From Sphingomonas horti (GTDB lineage Bacteria > Pseudomonadota > Alphaproteobacteria > Sphingomonadales > Sphingomonadaceae): 64,000 nt of DNA. The position numbers were made by a program, and so were the translations under genes. Positions 23,995-32,973 of the stretch are shown piece by piece (within the stretch, counting starts at the first letter, position 1; each line of letters begins with the position of its first letter). The DNA lies in the NCBI RefSeq assembly GCF_009753715.1, contig NZ_WQMS01000013.1, positions 314,796 to 378,795 of the forward strand, in the 5' to 3' direction. The notes beneath the pieces are model-generated. The model made no database searches. It was not told the origin of the DNA and saw nothing but the letters and a program-made list of their open reading frames with translations.

Positions 23995-25505
23995 CCGAAC
24001 CGCGCCCTCAGCGCCTTGCGGTCGAGCTTGTCGCGATCGTTCCTCGGCAGCGCGGCTTGGGCGAAGATCACTTCCCGCGGCGCCTTGTAATGGACGAGCC
24101 TGCTGCGGGCGAAGGCGATCAGCTCCTCGGCAAGCACCTCCGACGCTGAAACGCCCGGCCGCGGGAACACGATCGCGACCGGCTTCTCCAGCCCCGCGCC
24201 GTCCTTCTTCCCCGTCACGCAGCACTCGCCGACCGCATGGTGCTGGGCCAGCACATTCTCGACCTCGATCGGACTGACATAGATGCCGCCGCTCTTGATC
24301 AGGTCGTCGCCGCGCCCCTCGTAATACCAATAGCCGTCTTCATCCTCGCGGAATTTGTCGCCGCTGACGATCCAGCCGCCGCGCAGATGCTCGACCGACT
24401 TCGCATAATCGGCATGGTAGCAGAGCGCCGCCGACGCGCCCTTCAGCCACAAGGTCCCGACATCGCCCTTCCCGACCTGATTGCCCTCGTCGTCCAGCAG
24501 CCGCGCTTCGTATCCGGGCACCAGCCGGCCCAGGCTGCCCGGGCGGATATCGTCGGGATGATTGCTGATATAGATGTGGAAACTCTCGGCGCTGCCGATG
24601 CCGTCGATGATCGGCACGCCGAACGCCTGGTCCCAGCGCCCATGGAGCTCCCGCGGGAGCGCCTCGCCCGCGCTCCACATGAAGCGGATGCTCGACAGGT
24701 CCGCCTTGCGCCTGCTTTCCAGCATCTTGTGAATAAGGGTGGGCACGCTGGTGAACACGCTGGGGCGATGCCGCTCGATCAGGTCGAACAGCCGCTCCGC
24801 GCTTGGCTGCTCGCTAAACAGGACGGTGGTCGCGCCCACGGCGAACGGGAACATCAGGTTGGTGCCCGTCGCATAGCCGAAATAGAGTCGCGCGCCTGAA
24901 ATCGTGACGTCGCTCTCGCGCATCCCGATGAAGCGCTTGGCATAGACTTCGGTGTTGAACGGGAAATGGCCGTGGCTGTGGACCGCGCCCTTGCTCTTGC
25001 CGGTCGATCCGCTGGTGAACAGCCACACGGCCGGGTCGTCCAGCCGCGTCGGCCAGGGCTCCGCGTCCGGCGCGATCGGGGCTGCCAGCCATGCGTCAAA
25101 ATCGCCGATCACGCCCCGTCCGTGCCGCGACGCCTTCGCCGCTGCCCCGAACGCCACCGCGCTGGCCTCGTCGACGAACACGAACTGCGGCTTCACATAA
25201 TCGAGATAATAGGAATAGTCGGCCTCGGGCAGCAACGGGTTGATCTGGGTGACCACCGCGCCTGCCTTGATCGCGCCGAACCAGGCATAGGCGAACTCGG
25301 GACAATCGCGCATGCACACCAGCACGCGCTGCTCCGGCAGCAAGCCTTCCGTCACCAGCCGCCGGGCGACGCGATCCACCTTCTCTCGCACTTCCGCGTA
25401 GGTGATTGCCTGATCCTCAAACAGGATCGCCGTCTTGTCCGCGGCGCCGGTGGCCAGGAACCAGTCCGCCATATTGAAGTCGTCGGGAAACACCGGATCA
25501 TCCAT
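23991..25505 (-). CDS. Benzoate-type CoA ligase, probably 2-aminobenzoate-CoA ligase
   Basis: 504 residues, ANL superfamily, closest in style to benzoate-CoA ligases: VFPDDFNMADWFLATGAADK at the N-terminus, AMP loop LFTSGSTGKSKGAVHSH, GARLYFGYATGTNLMFPFA (family-typical), A5 region DGIGSAESFHIYIS, hinge YYEGRGDDLIKSGGIYVSP, and the catalytic Lys region LPRNDRDKLDRKAL. It would make the aryl-CoA used by the fused monooxygenase/reductase encoded just upstream. Overlaps that gene by eight bases. Benzoate, salicylate or anthranilate as substrate cannot be told apart from sequence alone. Confidence 0.88.
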   Translation of the reverse strand: MDDPVFPDDFNMADWFLATGAADKTAILFEDQAITYAEVREKVDRVARRLVTEGLLPEQRVLVCMRDCPEFAYAWFGAIKAGAVVTQINPLLPEADYSYYLDYVKPQFVFVDEASAVAFGAAAKASRHGRGVIGDFDAWLAAPIAPDAEPWPTRLDDPAVWLFTSGSTGKSKGAVHSHGHFPFNTEVYAKRFIGMRESDVTISGARLYFGYATGTNLMFPFAVGATTVLFSEQPSAERLFDLIERHRPSVFTSVPTLIHKMLESRRKADLSSIRFMWSAGEALPRELHGRWDQAFGVPIIDGIGSAESFHIYISNHPDDIRPGSLGRLVPGYEARLLDDEGNQVGKGDVGTLWLKGASAALCYHADYAKSVEHLRGGWIVSGDKFREDEDGYWYYEGRGDDLIKSGGIYVSPIEVENVLAQHHAVGECCVTGKKDGAGLEKPVAIVFPRPGVSASEVLAEELIAFARSRLVHYKAPREVIFAQAALPRNDRDKLDRKALRARFG

Positions 25506-27864
25506 GCGCCTGCTCCGCGTGGCTGTAATGGCGGCGGTTGGGCCTGGCGCGCGCGTTCAACTCGGCCAGCTTCTCGTTCGCTTTCTCCGCCTCGCGATAC
25601 AGTTGATATTCGCCGGACTTCAGCTGCACCGGCCAGTCGAGCGGCATGCCGCACGCAGTCCGGACGCCATAATGGCCGGCCGCCTGTCGCGCAAAGAAGG
25701 GGTTGTTCAGCATCGGCCGGGCGAGCGCGCACAGGTCGGCGCGGCCGGCGGCGACGATCGCGTTGATCTGCTCGGGCAGCGTGATGTCCCCCACTGCGAT
25801 CGTCGGGATATCGCAGGTCAGGCGGATGAACTCCGCGAACGGCGTCTGCCACATCCGGCCATAGACCGGCTTCTGCCACGGAACCGTCTGGCCGGACGAG
25901 GCGTGGATGATGTCGGCGCCGGCTGCCTTGAAGGCCGTGGCAATGGTCGCGAGATCATCGAGCGTCAGCCCGCCCTCGGCCCAGTCGCTGCACGACAGCC
26001 GCACGGACATCGGCCGGTCCGCCGGCCAGGCCTCCCGCATCGCCATGAACACTTCCAGCGGAAAGCGCGCGCGGTTGAGCGCGCTGCCGCCATAGTCGTC
26101 GGTGCGCCGGTTGGTCAGCGGCGACAGGAAGCCGGCCAGCAGATAGCCGTGCGCCGCGTGCAGCTCCAGCATGTCGAACCCGGCGCGCGCGCCGCGGATC
26201 GTCGCGGCGACAAAGCTGTCGCGGATGTCGTGCATCTTCGCCCGGTCGAGCTCGATCGGCACGGGCGAAGCATTGTCGAAATAGGGAAGCGGCGAGGCCG
26301 ACCAGACCGGCCAGTTGCCCTCAGCCATCGGCAGGTTCTCGCCCAGCTCCGGCACGTTGGTCGAGCCCTTGCGCCCGGCATGGCCCAGCTGCAGCGCCAC
26401 CTTGGCCGGCGTCGCCACGTGAATGAACTCGACCAGCCGGGTCCAGTCCGCCTGCTGCGCGTCGTTCCACAGGCCGGTGCAGGCGGTCGTGATCCGCGCG
26501 TCGGGCGTCGGGCACGTCATTTCCGTGAAGATGAGCCCCGCCCCGCCCAAAGCACGCGCCGTGTAGTGGCTGAAATGCCAGGGCGTCAGGTCGCCCTCGA
26601 TCGCGCTGTACTGGGCCATCGGCGCCATCACGACGCGGTTGGGCAGGGTGAGCCCGCGCAGGTCGAACGGCGTGAACATCGGCGTCGGTCGGTCGGCGGT
26701 GTCGCGGCCGGTCTCGTCGGAATAGCGCGCGTAGAACTCGTCCTCCACGGCCGCCAGGAATCGTGAGTCACGCAAGCCGATATTGTCCCAGGTTAACGCC
26801 TTGGCGCGGGACATCAGCGAGAAGGCGAAATGGTATCGCGGCTTGCGCCAGTGCAGCGGCATGTCCTCGAACCAGCGCAGCGACACCTGCGCATTGTGCT
26901 GGGTAATCTCGACCGGTGTGCGCCGTGCTTTCTCATAGGCCGCCTCGACCGCGTCGAGATCGTGCCCATTCGCGACCACTGCGCCCGACAACGCCGCCGC
27001 GCATTCCATCGCCAGCTTGGTGCCAGAGCCGATCGACCAATGCGCGGTCGCCTTGGCGTCGCCTAGCAGCAGCATCCTGCCGTGCCGCCACTTCGCGCAG
27101 CTGATCGTCTGGAAGCTGCGCCAGATCGACCGGTTGGTAATGAGGCCGTGCCCTTGCAGCGGCCCGGCGAAAATTGCCTCCAGCGCCTGCGCGCTTTGCT
27201 CCTCGTCGAGCGTGTCGAAGCCGTGCCCCGCCCAGCTTTCGGGGGTGGTCTCGATCACCCAGGTCGAATGGCCCGCTTCGTACTGATAGCTATGCGCGCA
27301 GAAATAGCCGCGCTCGGTCCGCACGAAGAAGAAAGTGAAGGCGTCAAGCGGACGGGTCGAGCCGAGCCAGCAGAATTTGTTGCGCGTGTCGATTGCGCGC
27401 ACCCCGAACGCGTCGGCGTGCGCAGCGCGGATCGGGCTGTTCACCCCTTCCGCCACCACGACCAGGTCGCAGTCTCCGAAGCGGGTCTCGACCGCGTCCG
27501 GGTCGATATGCGTCGAAAAATGCAGCCCGACGCCCAGGTCCGCGCATCGCTGCTGCAACAGGCCCAGCAATGTCTGGCGCGAACAGCCCGCGAAGCCGTT
27601 GCCGCCGACCACGGTCCTGTCGCCGGCGTGCTCGATGACGATATCGTCCCACCAGGCGAAGTTGGACCGGATCGCGTCGTAGGATTCCGGATCGGCGGAC
27701 AGGAATTCGTCCAGCGTCTCGTCGGAAAAGACGACGCCGAAACCGAACGTGTCGTCGGCGCGGTTCTGTTCGTACACGTCGATTGTCGCGTCCGGCAGCT
27801 GCTTCTTCGTCAGCAGCGCGAAATAGAGCCCGCCCGGCCCGCCGCCGATCACCGCGATCTTCAT
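25498..27864 (-). CDS. 2-aminobenzoyl-CoA monooxygenase/reductase (salicylyl-CoA 5-hydroxylase/oxidoreductase) fusion
   Basis: 788 residues, two flavoenzymes in one chain. Residues 1-380 are a class A FAD monooxygenase: [33 protein letters not shown], and GDAKATAHWSIGSGTKLAME. Residues about 400-750 are an Old Yellow Enzyme-type FMN reductase: FTPFDLRGLTLPNRVVMAPM, LQLGHAGRKGS, ELHAAHGYLL, FLSPLTNRRTDDYGGS. In Azoarcus evansii this fusion hydroxylates and then reduces 2-aminobenzoyl-CoA so that the ring can be opened by beta-oxidation-like steps. Related proteins are annotated as salicylyl-CoA 5-hydroxylases, so salicylate is an alternative. Start ATG overlaps the Rid gene stop. Confidence 0.93.
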   Translation of the reverse strand: MKIAVIGGGPGGLYFALLTKKQLPDATIDVYEQNRADDTFGFGVVFSDETLDEFLSADPESYDAIRSNFAWWDDIVIEHAGDRTVVGGNGFAGCSRQTLLGLLQQRCADLGVGLHFSTHIDPDAVETRFGDCDLVVVAEGVNSPIRAAHADAFGVRAIDTRNKFCWLGSTRPLDAFTFFFVRTERGYFCAHSYQYEAGHSTWVIETTPESWAGHGFDTLDEEQSAQALEAIFAGPLQGHGLITNRSIWRSFQTISCAKWRHGRMLLLGDAKATAHWSIGSGTKLAMECAAALSGAVVANGHDLDAVEAAYEKARRTPVEITQHNAQVSLRWFEDMPLHWRKPRYHFAFSLMSRAKALTWDNIGLRDSRFLAAVEDEFYARYSDETGRDTADRPTPMFTPFDLRGLTLPNRVVMAPMAQYSAIEGDLTPWHFSHYTARALGGAGLIFTEMTCPTPDARITTACTGLWNDAQQADWTRLVEFIHVATPAKVALQLGHAGRKGSTNVPELGENLPMAEGNWPVWSASPLPYFDNASPVPIELDRAKMHDIRDSFVAATIRGARAGFDMLELHAAHGYLLAGFLSPLTNRRTDDYGGSALNRARFPLEVFMAMREAWPADRPMSVRLSCSDWAEGGLTLDDLATIATAFKAAGADIIHASSGQTVPWQKPVYGRMWQTPFAEFIRLTCDIPTIAVGDITLPEQINAIVAAGRADLCALARPMLNNPFFARQAAGHYGVRTACGMPLDWPVQLKSGEYQLYREAEKANEKLAELNARARPNRRHYSHAEQAHG

Positions 27865-28250
27865 TCGACCACCGCTATCGTCTCGATCTCTACCCTGGCC
27901 GCGTCCTCGACCAGCCCGGAGACTTCGACAACCGCCATGCAGGGAAAGACCTTGCCCAGCACCTCGCGCCACGCTTCGCCGATCGCGGTGCGGGCCGCGA
28001 CATATTCGCGCTTGTCGGTCACGTAGCAGGTCATCCGCACGATATCCGACGGGTCCGCCCCGCCCTCGGCCAGGATCGCGCGGGTGTTCAGCAGGACCTG
28101 GCGGAACTGGCCGGCCAGGTCGTGATGCTCGAATTCCTCCCGCTCGTTCCAGCCGATCACGCCGGCGGTGAACACCATGCGGCCGGTGGCGGCAATGCCG
28201 TTCGCATAGCCCTTCGGCCTGACCCAGCCGGGCGGCTGCAGGATCTTCAT
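27861..28250 (-). CDS. Rid (YjgF/YER057c) family protein lacking the RidA arginine
   Basis: 129 residues, complete Rid fold ([65 protein letters not shown]). In RidA, which hydrolyses reactive enamines and imines, an Arg at position 105 (PARSCVEV) binds the substrate carboxylate. Here the aligned segment is PCMAVVEV and residue 105 is Met, so this belongs to the Rid branches without that Arg and is unlikely to be a standard 2-aminoacrylate deaminase. Coupled by ATGA overlaps on both sides to the dehydrogenase and the monooxygenase/reductase, whose expected product is an enamine. Confidence 0.9.
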   Translation of the reverse strand: MKILQPPGWVRPKGYANGIAATGRMVFTAGVIGWNEREEFEHHDLAGQFRQVLLNTRAILAEGGADPSDIVRMTCYVTDKREYVAARTAIGEAWREVLGKVFPCMAVVEVSGLVEDAARVEIETIAVVE

Positions 28251-29413
28251 AACTCCTCCCGCAGCACGTTCAGCTGCTGCCCGGCAATGATCAGCTTCTG
28301 CACTTCCGACGCACCTTCATAGATGCGGAGCGCCCGGACCTCGCGGTACAGCTCCTCGACCTTCACGCCCTTGGCGATGCCCATCCCGCCGAACATCTGC
28401 ACGGCCTTGTCGATCACCACCTGCGCCTGGTCGGTCGCGAACAGCTTCGCCATCGCCGCTTCGCGGGTGACGCGCTGGCGCTTCACGTCCTTGGTCCAGG
28501 CGGAGCGATAGACGAGCAGCGCGGCGGCATCGATGTCGAGCGCCATTTCCGCCAGCCGCTCCTGCGCCAGCGGCAGGTCGGCGAGCGTGCCGCCGAACAT
28601 CCGCCGATTGAGCGCATGCCGCCCGGCCTCGTCGAACGCCCGCCGCGCAAAGCCGAGCGCGGCGGCGCCCACCGTCGTGCGGAAGATGTCGAGCGTCGCA
28701 AGCGCGATCCGGAACCCCTCGCCTTCCTCACCGATGCGCTTGTCGAACGGCACCACGCAATCGTCGAAGCGCAGCCGGGCGAGCGGATGCGGCGCGATCA
28801 CCTCGATTCGCTCGGCGATGGAAAAGCCATGCGCGCCGGCATCGACCACCACCGCCGTGACCCCGCGCGAGCCGACGCCGGTGCGCGCGAACAGGCAGTA
28901 GAAATCGGCGATGCCGCCGTTCGAGATCCAGGTCTTCTCGCCGTTCAGCACATAGCCGTCGCTGGTCGCGGCGAGCGAGGCCGACAGCGCGGCCGCGTCC
29001 GATCCGGCCTCGGGTTCCGACAAGGCGAAAGCGGCGATCTTTTCGCCCGCGCAAACGGCCGGCAGATAGTCCTGCTTCAGCGCTTCCGATCCGAAGGAAC
29101 TGATCGCGCCCGATCCTAGCCCCTGCATCGCGAACGCGAAGTCGGCGAGCGCGGAATGATAGGCGAGCGTCTCGCGGATGATCGACAGCGATCGCACGTC
29201 CAGCACCTCGTGCACGCCGCCATAGGCCTGCGGCACGCAGTAACGCAGCCATCCCGCTTCCCCCAGCGCGGGGACAAGCGCCCGGCAGGAGGCGTCGACA
29301 TCGTCATGATCGCCGATCGAGGGTAGCGCCGCGCGCGCCCAGTCGTCGACCGCCAGCGCCAGCGCCTTGTGCTCGGCGCCCAGGAACGGCCAGTCGAGAT
29401 AGCTCCGGTCCAT
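28247..29413 (-). CDS. Acyl-CoA dehydrogenase
   Basis: 388 residues. FAD enzyme that makes 2,3-double bonds in acyl-CoA thioesters. Motifs: [16 protein letters not shown] (flavin and substrate binding), [49 protein letters not shown], and the catalytic base Glu in [14 protein letters not shown]. In this operon it probably acts on an alicyclic or ring-opened CoA intermediate. Start ATG is two bases after the upstream hydratase stop; its own stop overlaps the Rid start. Confidence 0.92.
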   Translation of the reverse strand: MDRSYLDWPFLGAEHKALALAVDDWARAALPSIGDHDDVDASCRALVPALGEAGWLRYCVPQAYGGVHEVLDVRSLSIIRETLAYHSALADFAFAMQGLGSGAISSFGSEALKQDYLPAVCAGEKIAAFALSEPEAGSDAAALSASLAATSDGYVLNGEKTWISNGGIADFYCLFARTGVGSRGVTAVVVDAGAHGFSIAERIEVIAPHPLARLRFDDCVVPFDKRIGEEGEGFRIALATLDIFRTTVGAAALGFARRAFDEAGRHALNRRMFGGTLADLPLAQERLAEMALDIDAAALLVYRSAWTKDVKRQRVTREAAMAKLFATDQAQVVIDKAVQMFGGMGIAKGVKVEELYREVRALRIYEGASEVQKLIIAGQQLNVLREEL

Positions 29414-29414
29414 C

Positions 29415-30224
29415 TCAGTCGCCCTCGAACACCGGCTTCTGCTTCGCGACGAACGCCTGGTAGGCGCGCTCGAAGTCCTTCGTCTGCATGCAGATCGCCT
29501 GCGCCTGCGCCTCGGATTCGATCGCCGTCTCCAGGCTCATATTCCATTCCATGTTGAGCTGGTTCTTGGTCATGCCGTTGGCGAAGCTCGGCCCCGCCGC
29601 AATCCGCCGCGCCGCCTCCATCGCGTGTCCGTCGAGCCGGTCCGCCGGCACGACGTCGTTGAACCACCCCCAGGCCTTCCCCTCCTCGGCGCCGAAGCTG
29701 CGGCCGAAGAACAGCAGCTCGCTGGCCCGGCCGTGGCCGATGATCCGCGGCAGGATCGCGCACGCACCCATGTCGCAGCCGGCCAGCCCGACGCGGTTGA
29801 ACAGGAACGCCGTCTTCGCCTCCGGGCTGCCGTAGCGCAGGTCGGACGCCATCGCGACGATCGCGCCCGCCCCCGCGCAGACGCCATCGACAGCGGCGAT
29901 AATCGGCTGCGGGCAGGCGCGCATCGCCTTGACCAGGTCGCCGGTCATCCGCGTGAAGTCGAGCAGTTCGGGCATCGCCATGCGGGTCAGCGGCGCGATG
30001 ATCTCGTGCACGTCGCCGCCCGAGCAGAAGTTGCCCCCGCGGCTGCCGAACACCACCGCCTTGACCTCGCGCGCGTAGACCAGCGCACGGAACGTATCGC
30101 GCAGCTCGGCATAGGACTCGAACGTCAGCGGGTTCTTCCGCTCCGGCCGGTCGAGCGTGATCAGCGCGACGCCGTCCGCGAACGTCCAGCGGAAATGTTC
30201 GGGTGCGAAGCTGGTCGGGTTCAT
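29415..30224 (-). CDS. Enoyl-CoA hydratase/isomerase family protein
   Basis: 269 residues, crotonase fold. Oxyanion-hole segments [13 protein letters not shown] and [15 protein letters not shown], plus [20 protein letters not shown]. The trimerisation helix is at the C-terminus ([17 protein letters not shown]). It would add water to, isomerise or cleave the ring of the CoA intermediate produced by the fused monooxygenase/reductase. Translationally coupled to the MarR regulator by an ATGA overlap. Confidence 0.9.
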   Translation of the reverse strand: MNPTSFAPEHFRWTFADGVALITLDRPERKNPLTFESYAELRDTFRALVYAREVKAVVFGSRGGNFCSGGDVHEIIAPLTRMAMPELLDFTRMTGDLVKAMRACPQPIIAAVDGVCAGAGAIVAMASDLRYGSPEAKTAFLFNRVGLAGCDMGACAILPRIIGHGRASELLFFGRSFGAEEGKAWGWFNDVVPADRLDGHAMEAARRIAAGPSFANGMTKNQLNMEWNMSLETAIESEAQAQAICMQTKDFERAYQAFVAKQKPVFEGD

Positions 30225-30670
30225 GCGGCTTCCTTGTGCAGCGGCGGCTGGAGCGCGCCAAGCAGGTCGCGCAGTCTGGCGATCTCGGCCGTGCTCAGCC
30301 CGGCAAAGGCCGCGTCGATCCAGGACCGGTTCTCCGCCGCCATTTGCGCGAACAGCGCCCGCCCTTCGGGGCTGAGGCGAAAGATCGCGACGCGCCTGTC
30401 GTTCGGGTCGGGCCGGCGTTCGACCAGGCCGGCCTCGACCAAGGGGGCGGTGACCTGCGTCGTATTGCCCTCGGTGACTTTCAGCCTGGACGTGAGGCCG
30501 CCGGCGGTAAGCCCGTCCTCGCCGGCACGGTCCAGCGCCGCCAGCACGTCGAAGCGCGCGATCGAAAGCCCGAAACGCTGCCGCAGCCGCGTGTCGACGC
30601 CTTTCTTGACGGCATTGGCGGTGCCCAGCAGCGCCAGCCAGGCCCGCAGCGCATCGCGGTCGTGGCTCAC
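30221..30670 (-). CDS. MarR-family transcriptional regulator
   Basis: 149 residues from GTG, whose GTGA overlaps the SDR stop; a longer frame begins inside the SDR gene. Winged helix-turn-helix: [40 protein letters not shown], then the wing [20 protein letters not shown]. Placed second in the operon it probably regulates. MarR proteins that bind aryl-CoA thioesters control several aerobic aryl-CoA operons, so the CoA ester made by the ligase is the natural inducer candidate (inference). Confidence 0.92.
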   Translation of the reverse strand: MSHDRDALRAWLALLGTANAVKKGVDTRLRQRFGLSIARFDVLAALDRAGEDGLTAGGLTSRLKVTEGNTTQVTAPLVEAGLVERRPDPNDRRVAIFRLSPEGRALFAQMAAENRSWIDAAFAGLSTAEIARLRDLLGALQPPLHKEAA

Positions 30671-31395
30671 GCCGTCTCGCCCCCGTCGATCAGGATCGCC
30701 TGCCCGTTGACGCTCGCCGCCGCGTCGCTCGCCAGCCACAGCGCCGCCGCCGCGACTTCATGCGGCGCGATCAGCCGCCCCATCGGGTTGATAGCCGCGA
30801 ACGACGCCTCGACGTCGCCTCGCCCGGTCTTCGCGGCCACGCCGTCCATCGCCGCGCGCAGCATCGGCGTATCGGTATAGCCGGGGCAGATCGCGTTCGC
30901 GGTGGCGCCGGTCTTCGCAAGCTCCAGCGCCAGCGAGCGGATCATGCCCAGCACCCCGTGCTTCGCCGCCGCATAGGCGCCGGCATAGGCATAGCCCTTC
31001 ACCGATGCCGTCGATCCGATCGCGATGAAACGGCCCTGACCTTCCCGGATCATTGCCGGCACCGTGGCGCGCGCGGTCAGCCACACGCTGGTCAGGTTCA
31101 GGGCGAGCATCCGGTCCCAGTCGGCGCGCGCCATCTTCATCAGCGGTGCGGTCGCGGCGCCGCCTGCATTGGCGATGACGATGTCGAAAGGCGGGGCCGA
31201 GGCGATCGCGGCATCCAGCGCGGCTTCGTCGCACACATCGACCTGGAGCCGTTCGAAGCCGCTCGCCTCCAGCTTGGCGGGGTCGCGGCCGGCCACGCAG
31301 ACCTGCTCGCCGGCATCGCGGAACGCGCGGGCGATGGCCAGCCCGATCCCGCTGCTCCCGCCGGTCACCAGCACCCGCCTGCCCTGCTGCGCCAT
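30667..31395 (-). CDS. Short-chain dehydrogenase/reductase
   Basis: 242 residues; ATG at 31395, with a GTG codon directly before it as alternative start. NAD(P) motif [18 protein letters not shown] motif [10 protein letters not shown], and the catalytic Ser / Tyr-x3-Lys in [22 protein letters not shown]-terminal [19 protein letters not shown] is typical of the 3-hydroxyacyl and alicyclic alcohol branches. No separate 3-hydroxyacyl-CoA dehydrogenase is present, so it may oxidise the ring hydroxyl of the CoA intermediate. First gene of the operon. Confidence 0.88.
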   Translation of the reverse strand: MAQQGRRVLVTGGSSGIGLAIARAFRDAGEQVCVAGRDPAKLEASGFERLQVDVCDEAALDAAIASAPPFDIVIANAGGAATAPLMKMARADWDRMLALNLTSVWLTARATVPAMIREGQGRFIAIGSTASVKGYAYAGAYAAAKHGVLGMIRSLALELAKTGATANAICPGYTDTPMLRAAMDGVAAKTGRGDVEASFAAINPMGRLIAPHEVAAAALWLASDAAASVNGQAILIDGGETA

Positions 31396-31413
31396 CACGG
31401 CAGCCTAGGGTAT

Positions 31414-31425
31414 TTTAGGATTAAA
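31414..31425. promoter_or_regulatory. AT-rich half-palindrome at the head of the aromatic operon
   Basis: TTTAGGATTAAA has TTTA/TAAA arms in an otherwise GC-rich gap between the divergent SDR and kinase genes, 19 bases before the SDR start. On the minus strand TAAAAT overlaps it and could serve as a -10. A possible MarR operator or promoter core; weak evidence. Confidence 0.3.
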
Positions 31426-31500
31426 GCAATCCGCCGCGCTTGCGCCTGCGTGCGCCGCTATGCACAACGGGTGGCGCATGCGCTGCCGCACGATCTTCCG

Positions 31501-32970
31501 ATGCTGAAATCGCTTCAGCCCGTCCTTGAGACGGCGCTCGACGCCGTGATCGTGCTCTATCCCGATGGCCGCGTCGCCGCGTGGAACCGGGTGGCGGAAC
31601 AGGTCTTCGGCTGGAACGAGCAGGAGGTGCTGGGCCGCCCATTGGCCGAACTCATCATCCCGCCGCAGCATCGCGACGCCCATCGCCGCGGCATCGCCCG
31701 CTTCAACCGGACCGCCAAGGCGAGCATTCTCGACCGCCGCATCGAGATCACTGCGATCAACAGGGCCGGCCACGAATTCCCGATCGAGCTGTCGATCACC
31801 ACGGCCAAGTTCGAAGGCGACGACATTTTCGTCGGCTTCCTGCGCGACATCACTACGCGGCGCATGGCCGAAGCGCTACTCCAGCGGCAGGCCCGCGAAG
31901 CGCAATTGCTGTTCGAAGTGACGAGCCTCGCCGCCGCCACCCATTCGTTCGAAGATGCCTTGCGCGCTTGCCTTCAGGCGATCTGCGACCTGACCGGCTG
32001 GCCGCTCGGCCACGCGTTGCTGCTGGCGGGGCAGGAACTGGTGTCTACGACCGTGTGGCATGACGAGACCGACGGCGCCGCCGATCGGCTTCGCGAAGCG
32101 ACCGAACAGATCCGCTTCACGGCCGGTGTCGGGCTTCCGGGCATGGTTCTCGACGCCGAAGATCCGATCTGGATCGCGGACGCCGACCAGGACCCGCATT
32201 TCCCGCGCAAAGGGCTCGGCCTCGGCGCCGCCTTCGGCTTTCCGATCAAGAGCGAAGGCCGCATCATCGCGGTGCTGGAGTTCTTCACCTACGATCATGT
32301 CCGGCCCGACGAGGACCTGATGCTGATCGTCCGCGCGCTCGGCGACCAGGTCGGGCGCGTGCTCGAACGCAAGCGCACCGAGGAACTGCAGCGGCTCCTC
32401 GCGCACGAGCTCAACCACCGCGTCAAGAACATGCTGTCGATCGTGCAGAGCGTGGCGGCGCAGACCTTCAAGGACGCCGCAGCGCCCGGCGCCCTACGCG
32501 CCTTTGACGGGCGCCTGGCCGCGCTCGCCTCCGCGCACGACGTGCTGATCGCAAGGAATTGGGAAAGCGCATCCCTTCACGAGTTGATCCGCAAGGCAGG
32601 GCTGGGTTGCGGCGCCGATCGTGACCGCGTGCGTGCGGACGGCCCGGACCTGCGCCTCGACGCGAGAACGGCGGTCGCGCTGTCGCTCGCATTCCACGAA
32701 CTCTGCACGAATGCGGTCAAGTACGGCGCACTGTCGAACGGCGGGGGCCGCGTCGACATTGAGTGGAGCGTGCACGACGGCGCCGGCCCGCGCCTGCGCC
32801 TCGTCTGGCGGGAACAGGGCGGGCCGCCCGTCGCGCCGCCCGCCACGCGCGGCTTCGGCAGCCGCATGATCGAGCGCGCCCTGGCCGCCGAGCTTGGCGG
32901 GAAAGTCGAGCTGCAGTTCCTTCCCGAAGGGCTCCGATGCCTGATCGAAGCCTCTCTTCCAGGCGACTAG
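31501..32970 (+). CDS. HWE-family sensor histidine kinase with PAS and GAF domains
   Basis: 489 residues from ATG (MLKSLQPVLE), no membrane span, so cytosolic. PAS domain at about 1-125 (AVIVLYPDGRVAAWNRVAEQ, FVGFLRDITTRRMAEALL), GAF domain at about 145-290. The kinase core has AHELNHRVKNMLSIVQSV, with candidate phospho-His at 302. The N box is FHELCTNAVKYGALS and the G1 region has WRE, the two features that name the HWE family. Such kinases often feed the alphaproteobacterial stress pathway or free response regulators. Divergent from the aromatic operon; no partner regulator next to it. Confidence 0.92.
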   Translation: MLKSLQPVLETALDAVIVLYPDGRVAAWNRVAEQVFGWNEQEVLGRPLAELIIPPQHRDAHRRGIARFNRTAKASILDRRIEITAINRAGHEFPIELSITTAKFEGDDIFVGFLRDITTRRMAEALLQRQAREAQLLFEVTSLAAATHSFEDALRACLQAICDLTGWPLGHALLLAGQELVSTTVWHDETDGAADRLREATEQIRFTAGVGLPGMVLDAEDPIWIADADQDPHFPRKGLGLGAAFGFPIKSEGRIIAVLEFFTYDHVRPDEDLMLIVRALGDQVGRVLERKRTEELQRLLAHELNHRVKNMLSIVQSVAAQTFKDAAAPGALRAFDGRLAALASAHDVLIARNWESASLHELIRKAGLGCGADRDRVRADGPDLRLDARTAVALSLAFHELCTNAVKYGALSNGGGRVDIEWSVHDGAGPRLRLVWREQGGPPVAPPATRGFGSRMIERALAAELGGKVELQFLPEGLRCLIEASLPGD

Positions 32971-32973
32971 CGG

